Source: Hymenobacter polaris (GTDB lineage: Bacteria > Bacteroidota > Bacteroidia > Cytophagales > Hymenobacteraceae). From it: 64,000 nucleotides of DNA. The stretch spans positions 1,364,001 through 1,428,000 of the forward strand of contig NZ_JABBGH010000001.1 of the NCBI RefSeq assembly GCF_012927305.1, read 5' to 3'. The notes under the pieces are model-generated. The model did no database searches and was not told the origin of the DNA. It was given only the letters and a program-made list of their open reading frames with translations. How positions within the stretch are numbered: position 1 is the first letter of the stretch; every line of letters begins with the position of its first letter. A program made the position numbers and the translations under genes. Positions 8,671-16,917 of this stretch are shown piece by piece.

Positions 8671-9186
8671 ATGAAAAAATTTCAGCTTCCTCCTCAAGTG
8701 CTGGGGGCCGTGCGCCACACTGGGCACCGGGCCAGCCAAACTGGCCGCTGGGTAAGCCACCTGGCCCTGCGCGCCCTCGACGCGGTGCAGGAAGTGCTGC
8801 GGGCCGAAGTAGAGAGCGGCCACGTGCGCCTGGTGGCCGATTTTTTGGCCGACAAGGCCCTGCCCGCCGCCAAGGCTTTGCTACTCGAGCGCATGACGGC
8901 CCGCCTGCTGCTGCGCCTAGGGCTGCGCGGCACGCTGCTCACCAACGTGGCCGGCTGGGTTCTACCTTTCGTACTCGAAAAGCTCTTTCAGGCGGCCCGC
9001 GCTAGCGGCCTGCTGGCGCGCCTCGAAGCCAACCCCACCGTAGCCGAGGGCCTGCTGCGCCTTGAGGAGCTGCGCCAGCGCGCCGCCCGCCTCATCTTCC
9101 CCGACGGGGCCAGTGGTGCCGAAGTACTGGCCGACGAAGAAGCCAACACACCCCTGGCCCTGCCGGGCGAAATCCAGAGTAATTAA
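8671..9186 (+). CDS. Hypothetical helical protein, 171 aa
   Basis: A 171-residue, Leu/Ala/Arg-rich, mainly helical protein starting MKKFQLPPQVLGAV. Residues about 85-110 (GTLLTNVAGWVLPFVLEKLFQ) are hydrophobic and may contact the membrane. The C-terminal 25 residues are acidic. I do not recognise a family. Start follows a T-rich stretch; the ATG at 8671 is the only plausible initiation codon near. Confidence 0.6.
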   Translation: MKKFQLPPQVLGAVRHTGHRASQTGRWVSHLALRALDAVQEVLRAEVESGHVRLVADFLADKALPAAKALLLERMTARLLLRLGLRGTLLTNVAGWVLPFVLEKLFQAARASGLLARLEANPTVAEGLLRLEELRQRAARLIFPDGASGAEVLADEEANTPLALPGEIQSN

Positions 9187-9242
9187 CTGTATAGCAAGTG
9201 TATATGGGCGCGCCTGCCGAGACGCTTGCCTACGCACACGCG

Positions 9243-10178
9243 TTAATAGCCCTGGCTGAGTTGCACCTCGTTTTCCAACTTCTCGCCGGCTTGTAGGTGC
9301 GCTAGGTTGCGTAGTAGCTGTCGCACTTTGCCCTCGGCTTCCTGGAGCTGACCGCCGCCGGTGTGCTGGGTTAGCAGCACCTGGGGCATCGTCCAGAAGG
9401 GGTGGTCGGGGGGCAGCGGCTCGCGGGCCGTCACGTCGAGCACGGCCCCAGCCAGCTGGCCGGTGCGTAGAGCCGCCAGTAGGGCCGGCTCGTCGGTGGT
9501 GTTGCCGCGCCCTACGGTGGCGTAGAGGCTGCCGGGCGGCAGCGCGGCCAGCAGCTCGGCATCGACGAAGCCAGCGGCGCTGCCCGGTAGGCAGTTCACC
9601 ACCACGTCGGTAGCTGGCAGGGCTTGCAGCAGCTCGGCGCGCGAGTGCAGCGTGGCGGCCGGGTCGGTGCGGGCCAGCAGCTGCACCGGGCAGCCAAAGC
9701 CACCGAGCTGCTGCCGCACGGCCTGGGCAATGGCGCCAGCCCCCAGCAGCAGCACCCGCTGGCCGCGCAGCAGGCCAGTGCGGGCCCGCACGCCCAGGCT
9801 GTCCCAGCGCTGCTGGGCTTGCAGGCGCAGCAGCTCGGGCAGGGCCCGGTAGTGAGCCAGCAGGCCGGCTACCATCGTTTCGGCGCAGGGCCAGGCAAAA
9901 AAGTCACCCATATTCGCCACTTGGCCAACCACCTGCACTCCTTGATAGCGGTCGAAGCCGGCCGAGTCGAGCTGCCACAGGCGCAGGGCCGGGGGACCGC
10001 CCCCGGCCAGCCAGGCGGGGGGCGGGTTGCCCAGCAGCACCTCGGCTTGGCGCAGGGCGCTGGCCTGCTGGTCGGCGGGCAGGTCGAGGCGAAAGGTGGG
10101 CTGCACGCCCGGCGGCAGCGCCTGCACGAGCAGGGCGCGGGCCGCCGGGGGTAAATCGGAATAAATAAATAAACGCAT
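9243..10178 (-). CDS. D-2-hydroxyacid dehydrogenase (NAD-binding)
   Basis: A 311-residue protein of the D-isomer-specific 2-hydroxyacid dehydrogenase family, which interconverts 2-oxoacids and D-2-hydroxyacids. The Rossmann motif LLLGAGAIAQAV is at about residue 147. Later come VVNCLPGS, ATVGRGN, the VLDV(T)xxEPLPPDHPFW segment and TQHTGGG with the catalytic His. In typical enzymes the GRG Arg and a Glu complete the triad; here GRG is present (VGRGN) and the Glu is in AREPL. The ATG at 10178 is preferred to one 13 codons upstream. Substrate is likely glyoxylate or hydroxypyruvate, but not proven. Confidence 0.85.
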   Translation of the reverse strand: MRLFIYSDLPPAARALLVQALPPGVQPTFRLDLPADQQASALRQAEVLLGNPPPAWLAGGGPPALRLWQLDSAGFDRYQGVQVVGQVANMGDFFAWPCAETMVAGLLAHYRALPELLRLQAQQRWDSLGVRARTGLLRGQRVLLLGAGAIAQAVRQQLGGFGCPVQLLARTDPAATLHSRAELLQALPATDVVVNCLPGSAAGFVDAELLAALPPGSLYATVGRGNTTDEPALLAALRTGQLAGAVLDVTAREPLPPDHPFWTMPQVLLTQHTGGGQLQEAEGKVRQLLRNLAHLQAGEKLENEVQLSQGY

Positions 10179-10223
10179 GGCTACGTAAAGCAACTGGCAA
10201 AAAACCCTAGGCCGCACTTACGT

Positions 10224-10258
10224 AAAAAGGGCGGCGCTTGCGTAGCACCGCCCTTTTT
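10224..10258. terminator. Bidirectional intrinsic terminator
   Basis: AAAAAGGGCGG and CCGCCCTTTTT arms around a 13 nt centre form a stable GC stem flanked by A and T runs. It lies downstream of the minus-strand gene 10340-10753 and just upstream of the dehydrogenase gene, so it insulates the two. Confidence 0.75.
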
Positions 10259-10339
10259 GCAGGCTGGTTGGCAACTGGGGCTGGCCGCCAAGCCCGAGCC
10301 TTGGGCTACCGTAAGTACCCTAGGGCCAGCTTGCCGGGT

Positions 10340-10753
10340 TTAGTCCTGGCGGTCGATGCCGTGGCTATCGTTCTTCAAATCTTGCTCGGGCGTGGTATCC
10401 GAGCCCATCACCTGGCCGGCAGCGGCCATCAGCGCGGCGCTCAGCTTTTCTACGTGCGGGCGGGTGTTGCCCTCGGCGGAGCTAGCCACGCGGGCCGTTT
10501 CGGCACCCAGGCGGTGCAGCAGGTGGCCTACCTGGGCGGCATCGTAGGTGCCGCCGTGCAGCAGGGCCTTTAGCGCCTGCAAGTCGGTTACCAGCTGGTG
10601 CAGCTCGGCGTTGTGGGTGGCCTTTAGGTCTTCAATCCAGCGTTGCAGGTTGTTGTCAATGCCCGCTCTGGAGGCTTCTTCTACCAGATTGCCGCCGAGC
10701 AGCTTAATGGCGCTTTCCAGGTGAACCTGGTGTTGCACTTCTTTCTTTTCCAT
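10340..10753 (-). CDS. Hypothetical helical protein, 137 aa
   Basis: A 137-residue, soluble, helix-rich protein (MEKKEVQHQVHLESAIKLLG...). Charged residues alternate with Leu/Ala in a pattern consistent with a four-helix bundle, and the C-terminus is polar and acidic. I do not recognise it. It has its own terminator downstream and stands alone, with a second terminator (10854-10882) separating it from the gene upstream. Confidence 0.6.
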   Translation of the reverse strand: MEKKEVQHQVHLESAIKLLGGNLVEEASRAGIDNNLQRWIEDLKATHNAELHQLVTDLQALKALLHGGTYDAAQVGHLLHRLGAETARVASSAEGNTRPHVEKLSAALMAAAGQVMGSDTTPEQDLKNDSHGIDRQD

Positions 10754-10853
10754 GGGTGGGGAAATTTATTTTTCAAAACAGCCAGCCGCCCAATGAGGGG
10801 CGGCCGGCTTTCCCCAACGTAAAGCGGGGCCATGGGGTTGGTAGCCGGGCGCC

Positions 10854-10882
10854 AAAAAAGCCCCGCCGGGTGGGGCGAGGCT
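10854..10882 (-). terminator. Intrinsic terminator
   Basis: On the minus strand a stem GCCTCGCC/GGCGGGGC (one G-T pair) is followed by TTTTTT. It lies 35 bp downstream of the stop of the gene at 10917-11627. Confidence 0.7.
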
Positions 10883-10916
10883 TCGTTTTTCAAGGTGGTT
10901 GGCGGCTACAGCAGGC

Positions 10917-11627
10917 TTACTCAATCTTATTCATGCGGTCTTTCACAGCTTCCAGCGCCAGGCGCATGTTCACAATGTCGGTGCGGGCGGCTTCCTGCTC
11001 TTTCAGGTTGGTATCAATCTGGTTGTTGAGCTGCTGCAGCTCGGCCGCATTGGCAGCCAGCATCTGCTGAATCTCCAGTTTTTTAGCCTTATTTTTTTCG
11101 ATATCTTTCTTGATTGCGTCCTGTTTTGCGATAACGGCCATATGGCTATTCTGCGAATTTACCAGGGCCTTCTCCGCGTCGGTAATCTGGGCCACTATGT
11201 CTTCGCGATACATCGAGCGGGCGAATTCTTTGAGGTATTTCTCGCCTGCCTTCCACTGCGTGGGCGTGCTGGCCTGGCCTAAGTAAGCATTGCCTAAGTC
11301 GATGCTCCACCACACGCCGGTGCCCGTCGGCATGGCATCAACGCGGCTGATAACCCGAATGGGATTGGGCGCAATATCAGGAATAGTGACCCCATCCAGA
11401 GTGATGATGCCCTTGTTGTTTTTGGCTTTGCCCGGAAACTGCTCATTAAGCTGTTTCATCCAAGCATTTTCTACGCGCTTATTGTCGAGCTGTAAGCTAA
11501 CGCGCTGGCCTTTGCGCGGAATGCCGTTGATATTCTGGTCGGCCTCATCCACGGGCGAGCGCTGGGCCATCATGCGCAAACTGCCGCCGAGCAAGAGTGC
11601 TAGTAGCAACAATAACTTTCGGTTCAT
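10917..11627 (-). CDS. Exported coiled-coil protein of unknown function
   Basis: A 236-residue protein with a signal peptide (MNRKLLLLLALLLGGSLRMMAQ) probably cleaved after residue 21-22. Residues about 45-150 form a globular part with GKAKNNKGIITLDGVTIP and GTGVWWSIDLGNAYLG. Residues about 160-236 are a long coiled coil rich in K, E, Q and A. The combination of an N-terminal globular domain and long helix suggests a periplasmic structural or adaptor protein. I do not recognise a named family. Confidence 0.7.
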   Translation of the reverse strand: MNRKLLLLLALLLGGSLRMMAQRSPVDEADQNINGIPRKGQRVSLQLDNKRVENAWMKQLNEQFPGKAKNNKGIITLDGVTIPDIAPNPIRVISRVDAMPTGTGVWWSIDLGNAYLGQASTPTQWKAGEKYLKEFARSMYREDIVAQITDAEKALVNSQNSHMAVIAKQDAIKKDIEKNKAKKLEIQQMLAANAAELQQLNNQIDTNLKEQEAARTDIVNMRLALEAVKDRMNKIE

Positions 11628-12235
11628 AGAAGGGTAGCAATAAATAGGGTAAGGGAATGTAGCGAAGTCGGGTACGGGTAAAAAATGCCGTAGCTTGAGC
11701 GTAGTGAACGGTCAAATTTAAGACATTTATTGAAACCGCCTCACCCCGCCAAAGTATAATTTTTACCTTTTTGCCCACTTTCTACAAAAGTTTATACAAA
11801 CTATTAATTAGGCCCTAGTTTAACTTAAGCTGTTGCCACCCTGTTGCTAGCACTATCCCTTCGCCCTGGCTGCCATCCTAGCCTCCTCGGGGCGGCGCCC
11901 TGCCGGCCCTGCCTAACCCCTAAGGCCGCCCGGGGCCAGCCAGTATTTGGCAAATGCAATATCCCGCGCCCCCGCATCCTGCGCCGCTACCCAACCGGAT
12001 GCTGCCGCCGTGGGCTGCTGGCCCGCCCAGGTTGCGCACCCGCCTTGCAGCTGCTGGCCGCTCCGCCTGGGTGGCACCTATTTAAGTAGTTTATACCCCG
12101 CTAGCTGAGCCCAGGTGGCCCCCAATCAGCTCCCTTCCTTATTTCGCTAACTTGACTGCGCTGGCTGGCGCGGTAATCTCGTATGTAGGCCCTAGGGGGT
12201 GCTCCGCGAAACGGGCCGTAATTTTGCCGACTATT
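11628..12235. other. Intergenic region, about 600 bp
   Basis: The first 200 bp are AT-rich and probably hold the promoter of the minus-strand gene ending at 11627. The following 350 bp are GC-rich with many stops in all frames and contain no ORF with coding character. A promoter-like TAATTTTG lies just before folE. No RNA gene was recognised. Confidence 0.5.
12219..12226 (+). promoter_or_regulatory. Putative -7 box for folE
   Basis: TAATTTTG matches the Bacteroidota TAnnTTTG -7 consensus and lies only 9 bp ahead of the folE ATG at 12236, which would give a very short leader. No convincing -33 TTTG was found. Confidence 0.4.
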
Positions 12236-12925
12236 ATGGAGAAGAATCCTGACGACTTGGCGGCGCACCTGCTGCACGCGACGGCCAACGACCACCCCGA
12301 CGCCCACTTGCCGGCCGGCCTGCGCACGCCCCTGCACCCCGAGGTAGTGGACCGCCCCGACGAGGAGAAAATTGCCGCCATCAGCAAACATTTCCGGGCC
12401 ATTATGCTGGAGCTGGGCCTCGACCTAGACGACGACAGCCTGGCCGGCACCCCGCACCGGGTAGCTAAAATGTTTGTGCAAGAGTGGTTTAAGGGCCTCA
12501 ACCCGGCGCATCGGCCCGAAGTGCGGCTGTTTGAGAATCGCTACCAGTACCAGCAGCTGCTGGTGGAGCGCGACATCACGGTTTTTTCGGCTTGCGAGCA
12601 CCACTTTGTGCCCATCGTAGGCAAGGCGCACGTGGCGTATCTACCGGGCCAGCACGTAGTTGGCCTCAGCAAGCTCAACCGCGTGGTGCAGTACTACGCC
12701 CGCCGCCCCCAGGTGCAGGAGCGCCTGACGCGCCAGATAGCCGAGCACCTACGCTTGAGCCTGGGCACGCCCGACGTGGCCGTGTACATCGAGGCCGACC
12801 ACCTGTGCGTTATGAGCCGCGGCGTGAACGACACCAGTAGCTCGACTATTACCAGCGACTATAGCGGTAAGTTTTTAGAAGACAACCAATTGCGCAACGA
12901 GTTTTTGCGGCAAATAGGAAAATAG
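12236..12925 (+). CDS. folE: GTP cyclohydrolase I
   Basis: FolE converts GTP to 7,8-dihydroneopterin triphosphate, the entry to folate, tetrahydrobiopterin and queuosine-type pathways. The 229-residue protein has the Zn and catalytic motif CEHHF (C120, H122, H123), the PGQHVVGLSKLNR block, and the second Zn Cys at C191 in DHLCVMSRG. The N-terminal 60 residues are variable, as usual in the family. The ATG at 12236 is chosen over the frame start at 12152 because it directly follows a promoter-like box. The stop codon lies inside an inverted repeat. Confidence 0.96.
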   Translation: MEKNPDDLAAHLLHATANDHPDAHLPAGLRTPLHPEVVDRPDEEKIAAISKHFRAIMLELGLDLDDDSLAGTPHRVAKMFVQEWFKGLNPAHRPEVRLFENRYQYQQLLVERDITVFSACEHHFVPIVGKAHVAYLPGQHVVGLSKLNRVVQYYARRPQVQERLTRQIAEHLRLSLGTPDVAVYIEADHLCVMSRGVNDTSSSTITSDYSGKFLEDNQLRNEFLRQIGK

Positions 12926-13017
12926 TGACTAACTACTAGTGACTAGTGACTAATTCGTGCGCGGATTAACACCATGTTGCTGGCTATTAGTCACTAATCA
13001 CTAGTCATTAGTCACTA
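12923..13017. repeat. Inverted repeat of TAGTGACTA-type units
   Basis: Two arms of about 32 bp, each built from repeated TAGTGACTA/TAGTCACTA units with a few mismatches, flank a 30 bp centre. It begins with the folE stop codon and ends 4 bp before the next start, so it fills the whole gap between two same-strand genes. It may act as a terminator or attenuator. Confidence 0.75.
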
Positions 13018-13021
13018 TAAA

Positions 13022-13936
13022 ATGAAGGTTCTCATTACGGGCGGCACGGGCATGATTGGGCAGCGGCTGGCCGAGCTGCTGATTGATAATGGCCACGAGG
13101 TGGCGCTGCTGACCCGCGAGCCCGGCAAAAGCTCGCACTACAAGCTCTTTGGCTGGGACCCGCAGGCGGGCACCATCGACGAGGCCGCCGTGCCCTACGC
13201 CGATTGCGTGGTGAACCTGGCGGGCAGCAGCGTGGCCGACGGTAAGTGGACAGCCGAGCGCAAGCAGGAGATTCTGCACAGCCGCCTCGACGGGCTGGAT
13301 TTGCTGTACCGCGAGCTGCAAAAGCCGGGGCACCACGTGCGGGCGCTGCTATCGGCCTCGGCCATTGGCATTTACGGCGACCGGGGCGACGAGCTGCTGT
13401 TCGAGGATTCGCCCACGGCCGCACCGGCCGACGACTTTCTGGCCGACGTGGTGCTGCAGTGGGAAGCCGCCGCCCGCCGCATCGGCGAGCTGGGGCTGCG
13501 GGTGGTGCTGCCGCGCATCGGCATCGTGCTCAGCCCCGAGGGCGGGGCCCTGGTACCCATCGCCAAAACCGTGCGCTACGGCGCCGGCGCCCCCCTAGGG
13601 TCGGGCCGGCAGTACATGAGCTGGATTCACATCGAGGACCTGTGCCGCCTGCTGGTGCAGATGCTGGAAGCCGAAACCTGGCACGGGGTGTACAATGCCG
13701 TGTCGCCGCAGCCGGCTACCAATAAGGAGCTGACCGAAACCCTAGCCCAAGTGATGCACCGCCCGCTGATACTGCCCAAGGTGCCCGCCTTCGGCCTGAA
13801 GCTGGCCATGGGCGAGATGAGCGAGATTGTACTGGGCTCGCAGCGCGTCAGCTCACGCAAGGTCGAGAGCCAGGGCTTCCGCTACGAGTACCCGCAGCTG
13901 CGGGCGGCGCTGGAGTCGTTCTACGAGCCCGGCTAG
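13022..13936 (+). CDS. TIGR01777 family epimerase (SDR)
   Basis: A 304-residue atypical short-chain dehydrogenase of the YfcH/SDR39U1 type. Residues 4-19 (ITGGTGMIGQRLAELL) bind NAD(P). Further landmarks are VVNLAGSSVADGKW, ASAIGIYGDRGDE (Ser and Tyr positions of the active site), RIGIVLSPEGGALV and SWIHIEDL. The C-terminal 50 residues match the DUF1731 domain. The substrate of this family is unknown. It starts 4 bp after a large inverted repeat that separates it from folE. Confidence 0.92.
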   Translation: MKVLITGGTGMIGQRLAELLIDNGHEVALLTREPGKSSHYKLFGWDPQAGTIDEAAVPYADCVVNLAGSSVADGKWTAERKQEILHSRLDGLDLLYRELQKPGHHVRALLSASAIGIYGDRGDELLFEDSPTAAPADDFLADVVLQWEAAARRIGELGLRVVLPRIGIVLSPEGGALVPIAKTVRYGAGAPLGSGRQYMSWIHIEDLCRLLVQMLEAETWHGVYNAVSPQPATNKELTETLAQVMHRPLILPKVPAFGLKLAMGEMSEIVLGSQRVSSRKVESQGFRYEYPQLRAALESFYEPG

Positions 13937-13976
13937 CTTAGCAACGGGTTGGTAGCGGCCGGGCGCCCCTAGGGTC

Positions 13977-14543
13977 CTAAGCCTTCAAAATCAAGTCGGT
14001 AGCATCGGCCAGGTTGGCGGCCCGCGGCACCTCCCCTCCTACCGGCTCGGCGTGGCCCACCAAAATGCCGCGCACGCCCACGCGGGCCGCGGCTTCGAGG
14101 TCGCGGGCGCGGTCGCCTACCAGCCAGCACTGGGCGGGGTCGAGGCGGAAGCGGGCGATGGCTTTTTCCAGCATCCCGGCTTCGGGCTTGCGCAGGATGG
14201 ACTCGCTGACCGAGGGGTGGCTTTCGCTCATATACAAGGCATCGAGCTTATAGCCAACGCTTTGCTGCAGCAGCTCGTGCAGCGCCAGCACGTGGGCGCG
14301 GGTGTAAAGGCCCTTGGCAATGCCGGCCTGGTTGGTGACGACGAGGAGGTAATAGCCGGCCGCCTTCAGCCGGGCCAGGCTGGCGGGCACGTCGGGCAGC
14401 ACCCGGAAGCGGTCGGGCGTCCACACGTAGTCGCCCATTTCCTCGTTCAGCACCCCATCACGGTCCAGAAAGATAGCTTTATTTTTAGCCGTTGGCCGTT
14501 GGCCGTTGGCTGGTAGCTGTTCGGCAGGAGCGGAAATCGACAT
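13977..14543 (-). CDS. gmhB: HAD-IIIA phosphatase, GmhB-like
   Basis: A 188-residue protein resembling D-glycero-D-manno-heptose-1,7-bisphosphate 7-phosphatase, used to make the heptose of lipopolysaccharide core. HAD motif I is FLDRDGVLNEE (D27, D29), motif II is in VVTNQAGIAKG, and VGDRARDLEAA gives motif IV. GmhB usually has four Zn Cys residues in a loop; here that loop reads MSESHPSVSESILRKPEAG with no Cys, so the substrate may differ (histidinol phosphate or another). The N-terminal 20 residues derive from short GGCCGTT repeats, so the true start could be internal. Confidence 0.75.
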   Translation of the reverse strand: MSISAPAEQLPANGQRPTAKNKAIFLDRDGVLNEEMGDYVWTPDRFRVLPDVPASLARLKAAGYYLLVVTNQAGIAKGLYTRAHVLALHELLQQSVGYKLDALYMSESHPSVSESILRKPEAGMLEKAIARFRLDPAQCWLVGDRARDLEAAARVGVRGILVGHAEPVGGEVPRAANLADATDLILKA

Positions 14544-14607
14544 TTAGTAGTTATACCTGTACCCCCACAAAGCTAGCAGCTACTGGCGGCTGACTAAAAG
14601 CTAAACT

Positions 14608-15972
14608 ATGCGCATTGCCATTATCGGCGGCGGCCTCACGGGCCTCACGCTGGCCTACTACCTGCAAAAAGCCGGGGTGGCCTACGACCTGCTGGAGGCC
14701 GACGCCCGGCCCGGCGGCAACCTGCGCTCGGTGGCCGAGGCTGCTGGCTACCAGCTCGAAGCCGGCCCCAACTCGCTGCTGCTGCGCCCCGAGCTAAGCG
14801 AGCTGCTGCACGAGCTGGGCCTGGAAGCCGACCTGCAGGAAGCCGCGCCCGTGAGCGCGCACCGCTACGTGCTGCGCGGCGGGCAGTACCAGGCGCTGCC
14901 CGCCTCCCCGCCCAAGCTGCTGACCAGCACCTTCTTCAGCTTGAAAACCAAGCTGCGCCTGCTGGCCGAGCTGCTGCGCCGCCCCGCTCCCCCGGTGCCG
15001 GGCGAAACAGTGGGCGCGTTTTTCGAGCGGCACTTCGGGCGCGAGGTGGTGGACTACGCGGTGGCGCCCTTTGTGGGCGGCATCTACGCCGGCGACCCCT
15101 ACGAGTTGCAGCTGGCCCTCACCTTTCCGCAGCTGGCGGCCCTCGAGCAGCAGCACGGCTCGGTGCTGCGCGGGCTGGCGGCCGGCCAGCGCGCCGGCGG
15201 CGGCGGCGGCCGGCGCCGCACGGTGGTGCTACGCGGCGGCAACCAGCGCCTCACCGACGCGCTGCGCAGCCGTCTCACGCACTTCCACGCCTACTCGCCG
15301 GTTACCGAAATCCAGCGCGATGCCCTAGGGCAGTACCAGCTGCTGGGGCCCGGTGGCACCAGCGTAGCCCCTGGCGGGCCGGCCAGCTACTCGCACCTGG
15401 CGCTGGCGCTGCCGGCCTACGCGGCCGCCGGCCTGCTGCAGGCGCTGCACCCCGCGGCGGCCAAGGCGCTGGCCGCCGTGCGCTACCCGCCCATGACGCT
15501 GGTGTACTCGGCCTACGACCGGGCGGCGGTGGCGCACCCGCTGGCCGGCTTTGGGGCGCTGCACCCCCCTAGGGAGGGCACCTACGCGGCCGGCGCCATC
15601 TGGACCAGCACCCTTTTCCCTGACCGGGCGCCGGCCGGACAGGTACTGTTTACGAGCTTCGTGGGCGGCGCGCCGTTTGCCCGGCAGGCCCAGGCGCCCA
15701 AAGCCGAACAGTTGGCCGCCGTCGATGCCGAGCTGCGCCAGCTCTACGGCATCAGCGCGGGGCCGCGCTGGCAGGGGCGCTACTACTGGCCGGCCAGCAT
15801 TCCGCAGTTTGATGCGCACCTGGCGGCGGCGCGGGCGGCGGTGGCCCCGCTGGCGGCCCTGGGCATCGTGCCGGTGGCCAACTGGATGGCCGGCGTGAGC
15901 GTGCCCGACTGCGTGCAATACGCCCGAAAAATAGCTGAGCAGTGGGCGCAGGCCGGGCCGGCAGGTGGGTAG
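14608..15972 (+). CDS. hemG: Protoporphyrinogen oxidase (HemY type)
   Basis: A 454-residue FAD-dependent enzyme that oxidises protoporphyrinogen IX (or coproporphyrinogen) in haem synthesis. The dinucleotide-binding fold is at residues 4-19 (IIGGGLTGLTLAYYLQ), followed by the GGNLRS and GPNSLL blocks typical of the family. PFVGGIYAGDPYELQL is the conserved mid-region block, and the C-terminus has the FAD-contacting NWMAGVSVPDCV. Length is normal. It stands alone, divergent from gmhB. An oxygen-dependent HemY-type symbol could equally be used. Confidence 0.92.
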   Translation: MRIAIIGGGLTGLTLAYYLQKAGVAYDLLEADARPGGNLRSVAEAAGYQLEAGPNSLLLRPELSELLHELGLEADLQEAAPVSAHRYVLRGGQYQALPASPPKLLTSTFFSLKTKLRLLAELLRRPAPPVPGETVGAFFERHFGREVVDYAVAPFVGGIYAGDPYELQLALTFPQLAALEQQHGSVLRGLAAGQRAGGGGGRRRTVVLRGGNQRLTDALRSRLTHFHAYSPVTEIQRDALGQYQLLGPGGTSVAPGGPASYSHLALALPAYAAAGLLQALHPAAAKALAAVRYPPMTLVYSAYDRAAVAHPLAGFGALHPPREGTYAAGAIWTSTLFPDRAPAGQVLFTSFVGGAPFARQAQAPKAEQLAAVDAELRQLYGISAGPRWQGRYYWPASIPQFDAHLAAARAAVAPLAALGIVPVANWMAGVSVPDCVQYARKIAEQWAQAGPAGG

Positions 15973-16042
15973 CGGGTTCCGCGCCCACCCAAAAAGCCAG
16001 CCCTAGGCCCCCGGCGGCGCGCAACCCTGCTACGGGGCCTGT

Positions 16043-16050
16043 TATCTTTG
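16043..16050 (+). promoter_or_regulatory. Putative -7 box immediately before a start codon
   Basis: TATCTTTG matches TAnnTTTG and ends 6 bp before the ATG at 16057. If used, transcription would begin at or next to the start codon, giving a leaderless mRNA. Confidence 0.45.
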
Positions 16051-16056
16051 TGGGCA

Positions 16057-16839
16057 ATGAGCGACTTGACCGCCGGCCTGGTTTTAATTCCGACGTACAA
16101 TGAGCGGGAAAATGTGGAGCTTATCATTCGGGCGGTGCTCGGGCTGCCCAAGAATTTCCACGTCCTGATAATCGACGACGGCTCGCCCGACGGCACGGGT
16201 ACCATTGTGCGCGGGCTGCTGCCCGAGTTTGCGGGCCGCCTGCACCTGGAGGAGCGCACCGGCAAGCTGGGCCTGGGCACGGCCTACCTGTTTGGCTTTA
16301 AGTGGGCGCTGGCGCGGGGCTATGAGTTTGTGTACGAGATGGATGCCGATTTCTCGCATAACCCCCTCGACCTGCTGCGCCTGCACGAAACCTGCGCCGT
16401 GCTGGGCTACGACCTGGCCATCGGCTCGCGCTACGTGCAGGGCGTGAACGTGGTGAACTGGCCTATGAGCCGGGTGCTCATGTCGTACTTCGCCTCCAAG
16501 TACGTGCGCTTCATCACCGGCATGCCCATCCACGACGCCACGGCGGGTTTTAAGTGCTACTCGGCCAAGGTGCTGCGGGCCATCAACCTGCAACGCATTC
16601 ACTTCGTGGGCTATGCGTTTCAGATTGAGATGAAATGGCTGGCCTACACCCTGGGCTTTCGGCTGCAGGAAGTACCCATCATCTTCACCGACCGCACGCG
16701 GGGGCAGTCCAAGATGTCGTCGGGCATTTTCAAGGAAGCGCTCTTGGGGGTGGTGCAAATGAAGGTGAGTAGCTGGCTGCACCCGCCGCGCCGCGCCGAC
16801 GCGCCCCAGGGCACCCCGCGCGTGGCAGCAGCGCAATAG
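16057..16839 (+). CDS. Polyprenol monophosphomannose synthase-like GT2
   Basis: A 260-residue family 2 glycosyltransferase closely resembling dolichol-phosphate mannose synthase. It has IPTYNERENV, the nucleotide-sugar Asp pair IIDDGSPDGTG (D40, D41), and the metal-binding EMDADFSHNP. The DATAGFKCYS and RTRGQSKMS blocks are also conserved. There is no C-terminal membrane anchor, as in DPM1. The role would be transfer of a sugar from GDP-mannose to a polyprenyl phosphate on the inner membrane face. The ATG at 16057 is preferred; another start 3 codons upstream is possible. Confidence 0.92.
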   Translation: MSDLTAGLVLIPTYNERENVELIIRAVLGLPKNFHVLIIDDGSPDGTGTIVRGLLPEFAGRLHLEERTGKLGLGTAYLFGFKWALARGYEFVYEMDADFSHNPLDLLRLHETCAVLGYDLAIGSRYVQGVNVVNWPMSRVLMSYFASKYVRFITGMPIHDATAGFKCYSAKVLRAINLQRIHFVGYAFQIEMKWLAYTLGFRLQEVPIIFTDRTRGQSKMSSGIFKEALLGVVQMKVSSWLHPPRRADAPQGTPRVAAAQ

Positions 16840-16917
16840 CCGGTAGCCAGGCCTGTAGCGGCCCCGACTACCGCCTAGGGGCCCGGTTTTGCGTATGAAG
16901 CGGCACGACGCTGCCGG

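Noticed and set aside
11844..12089. 81-codon + strand ORF
   Set aside because: Cys/Arg/Pro-rich translation, no start signal and no relation to neighbours; likely chance.
16840..16917. Manganese riboswitch ahead of the TerC gene
   Set aside because: Only 78 bp between genes and none of the conserved yybP-ykoY loop sequences seen.
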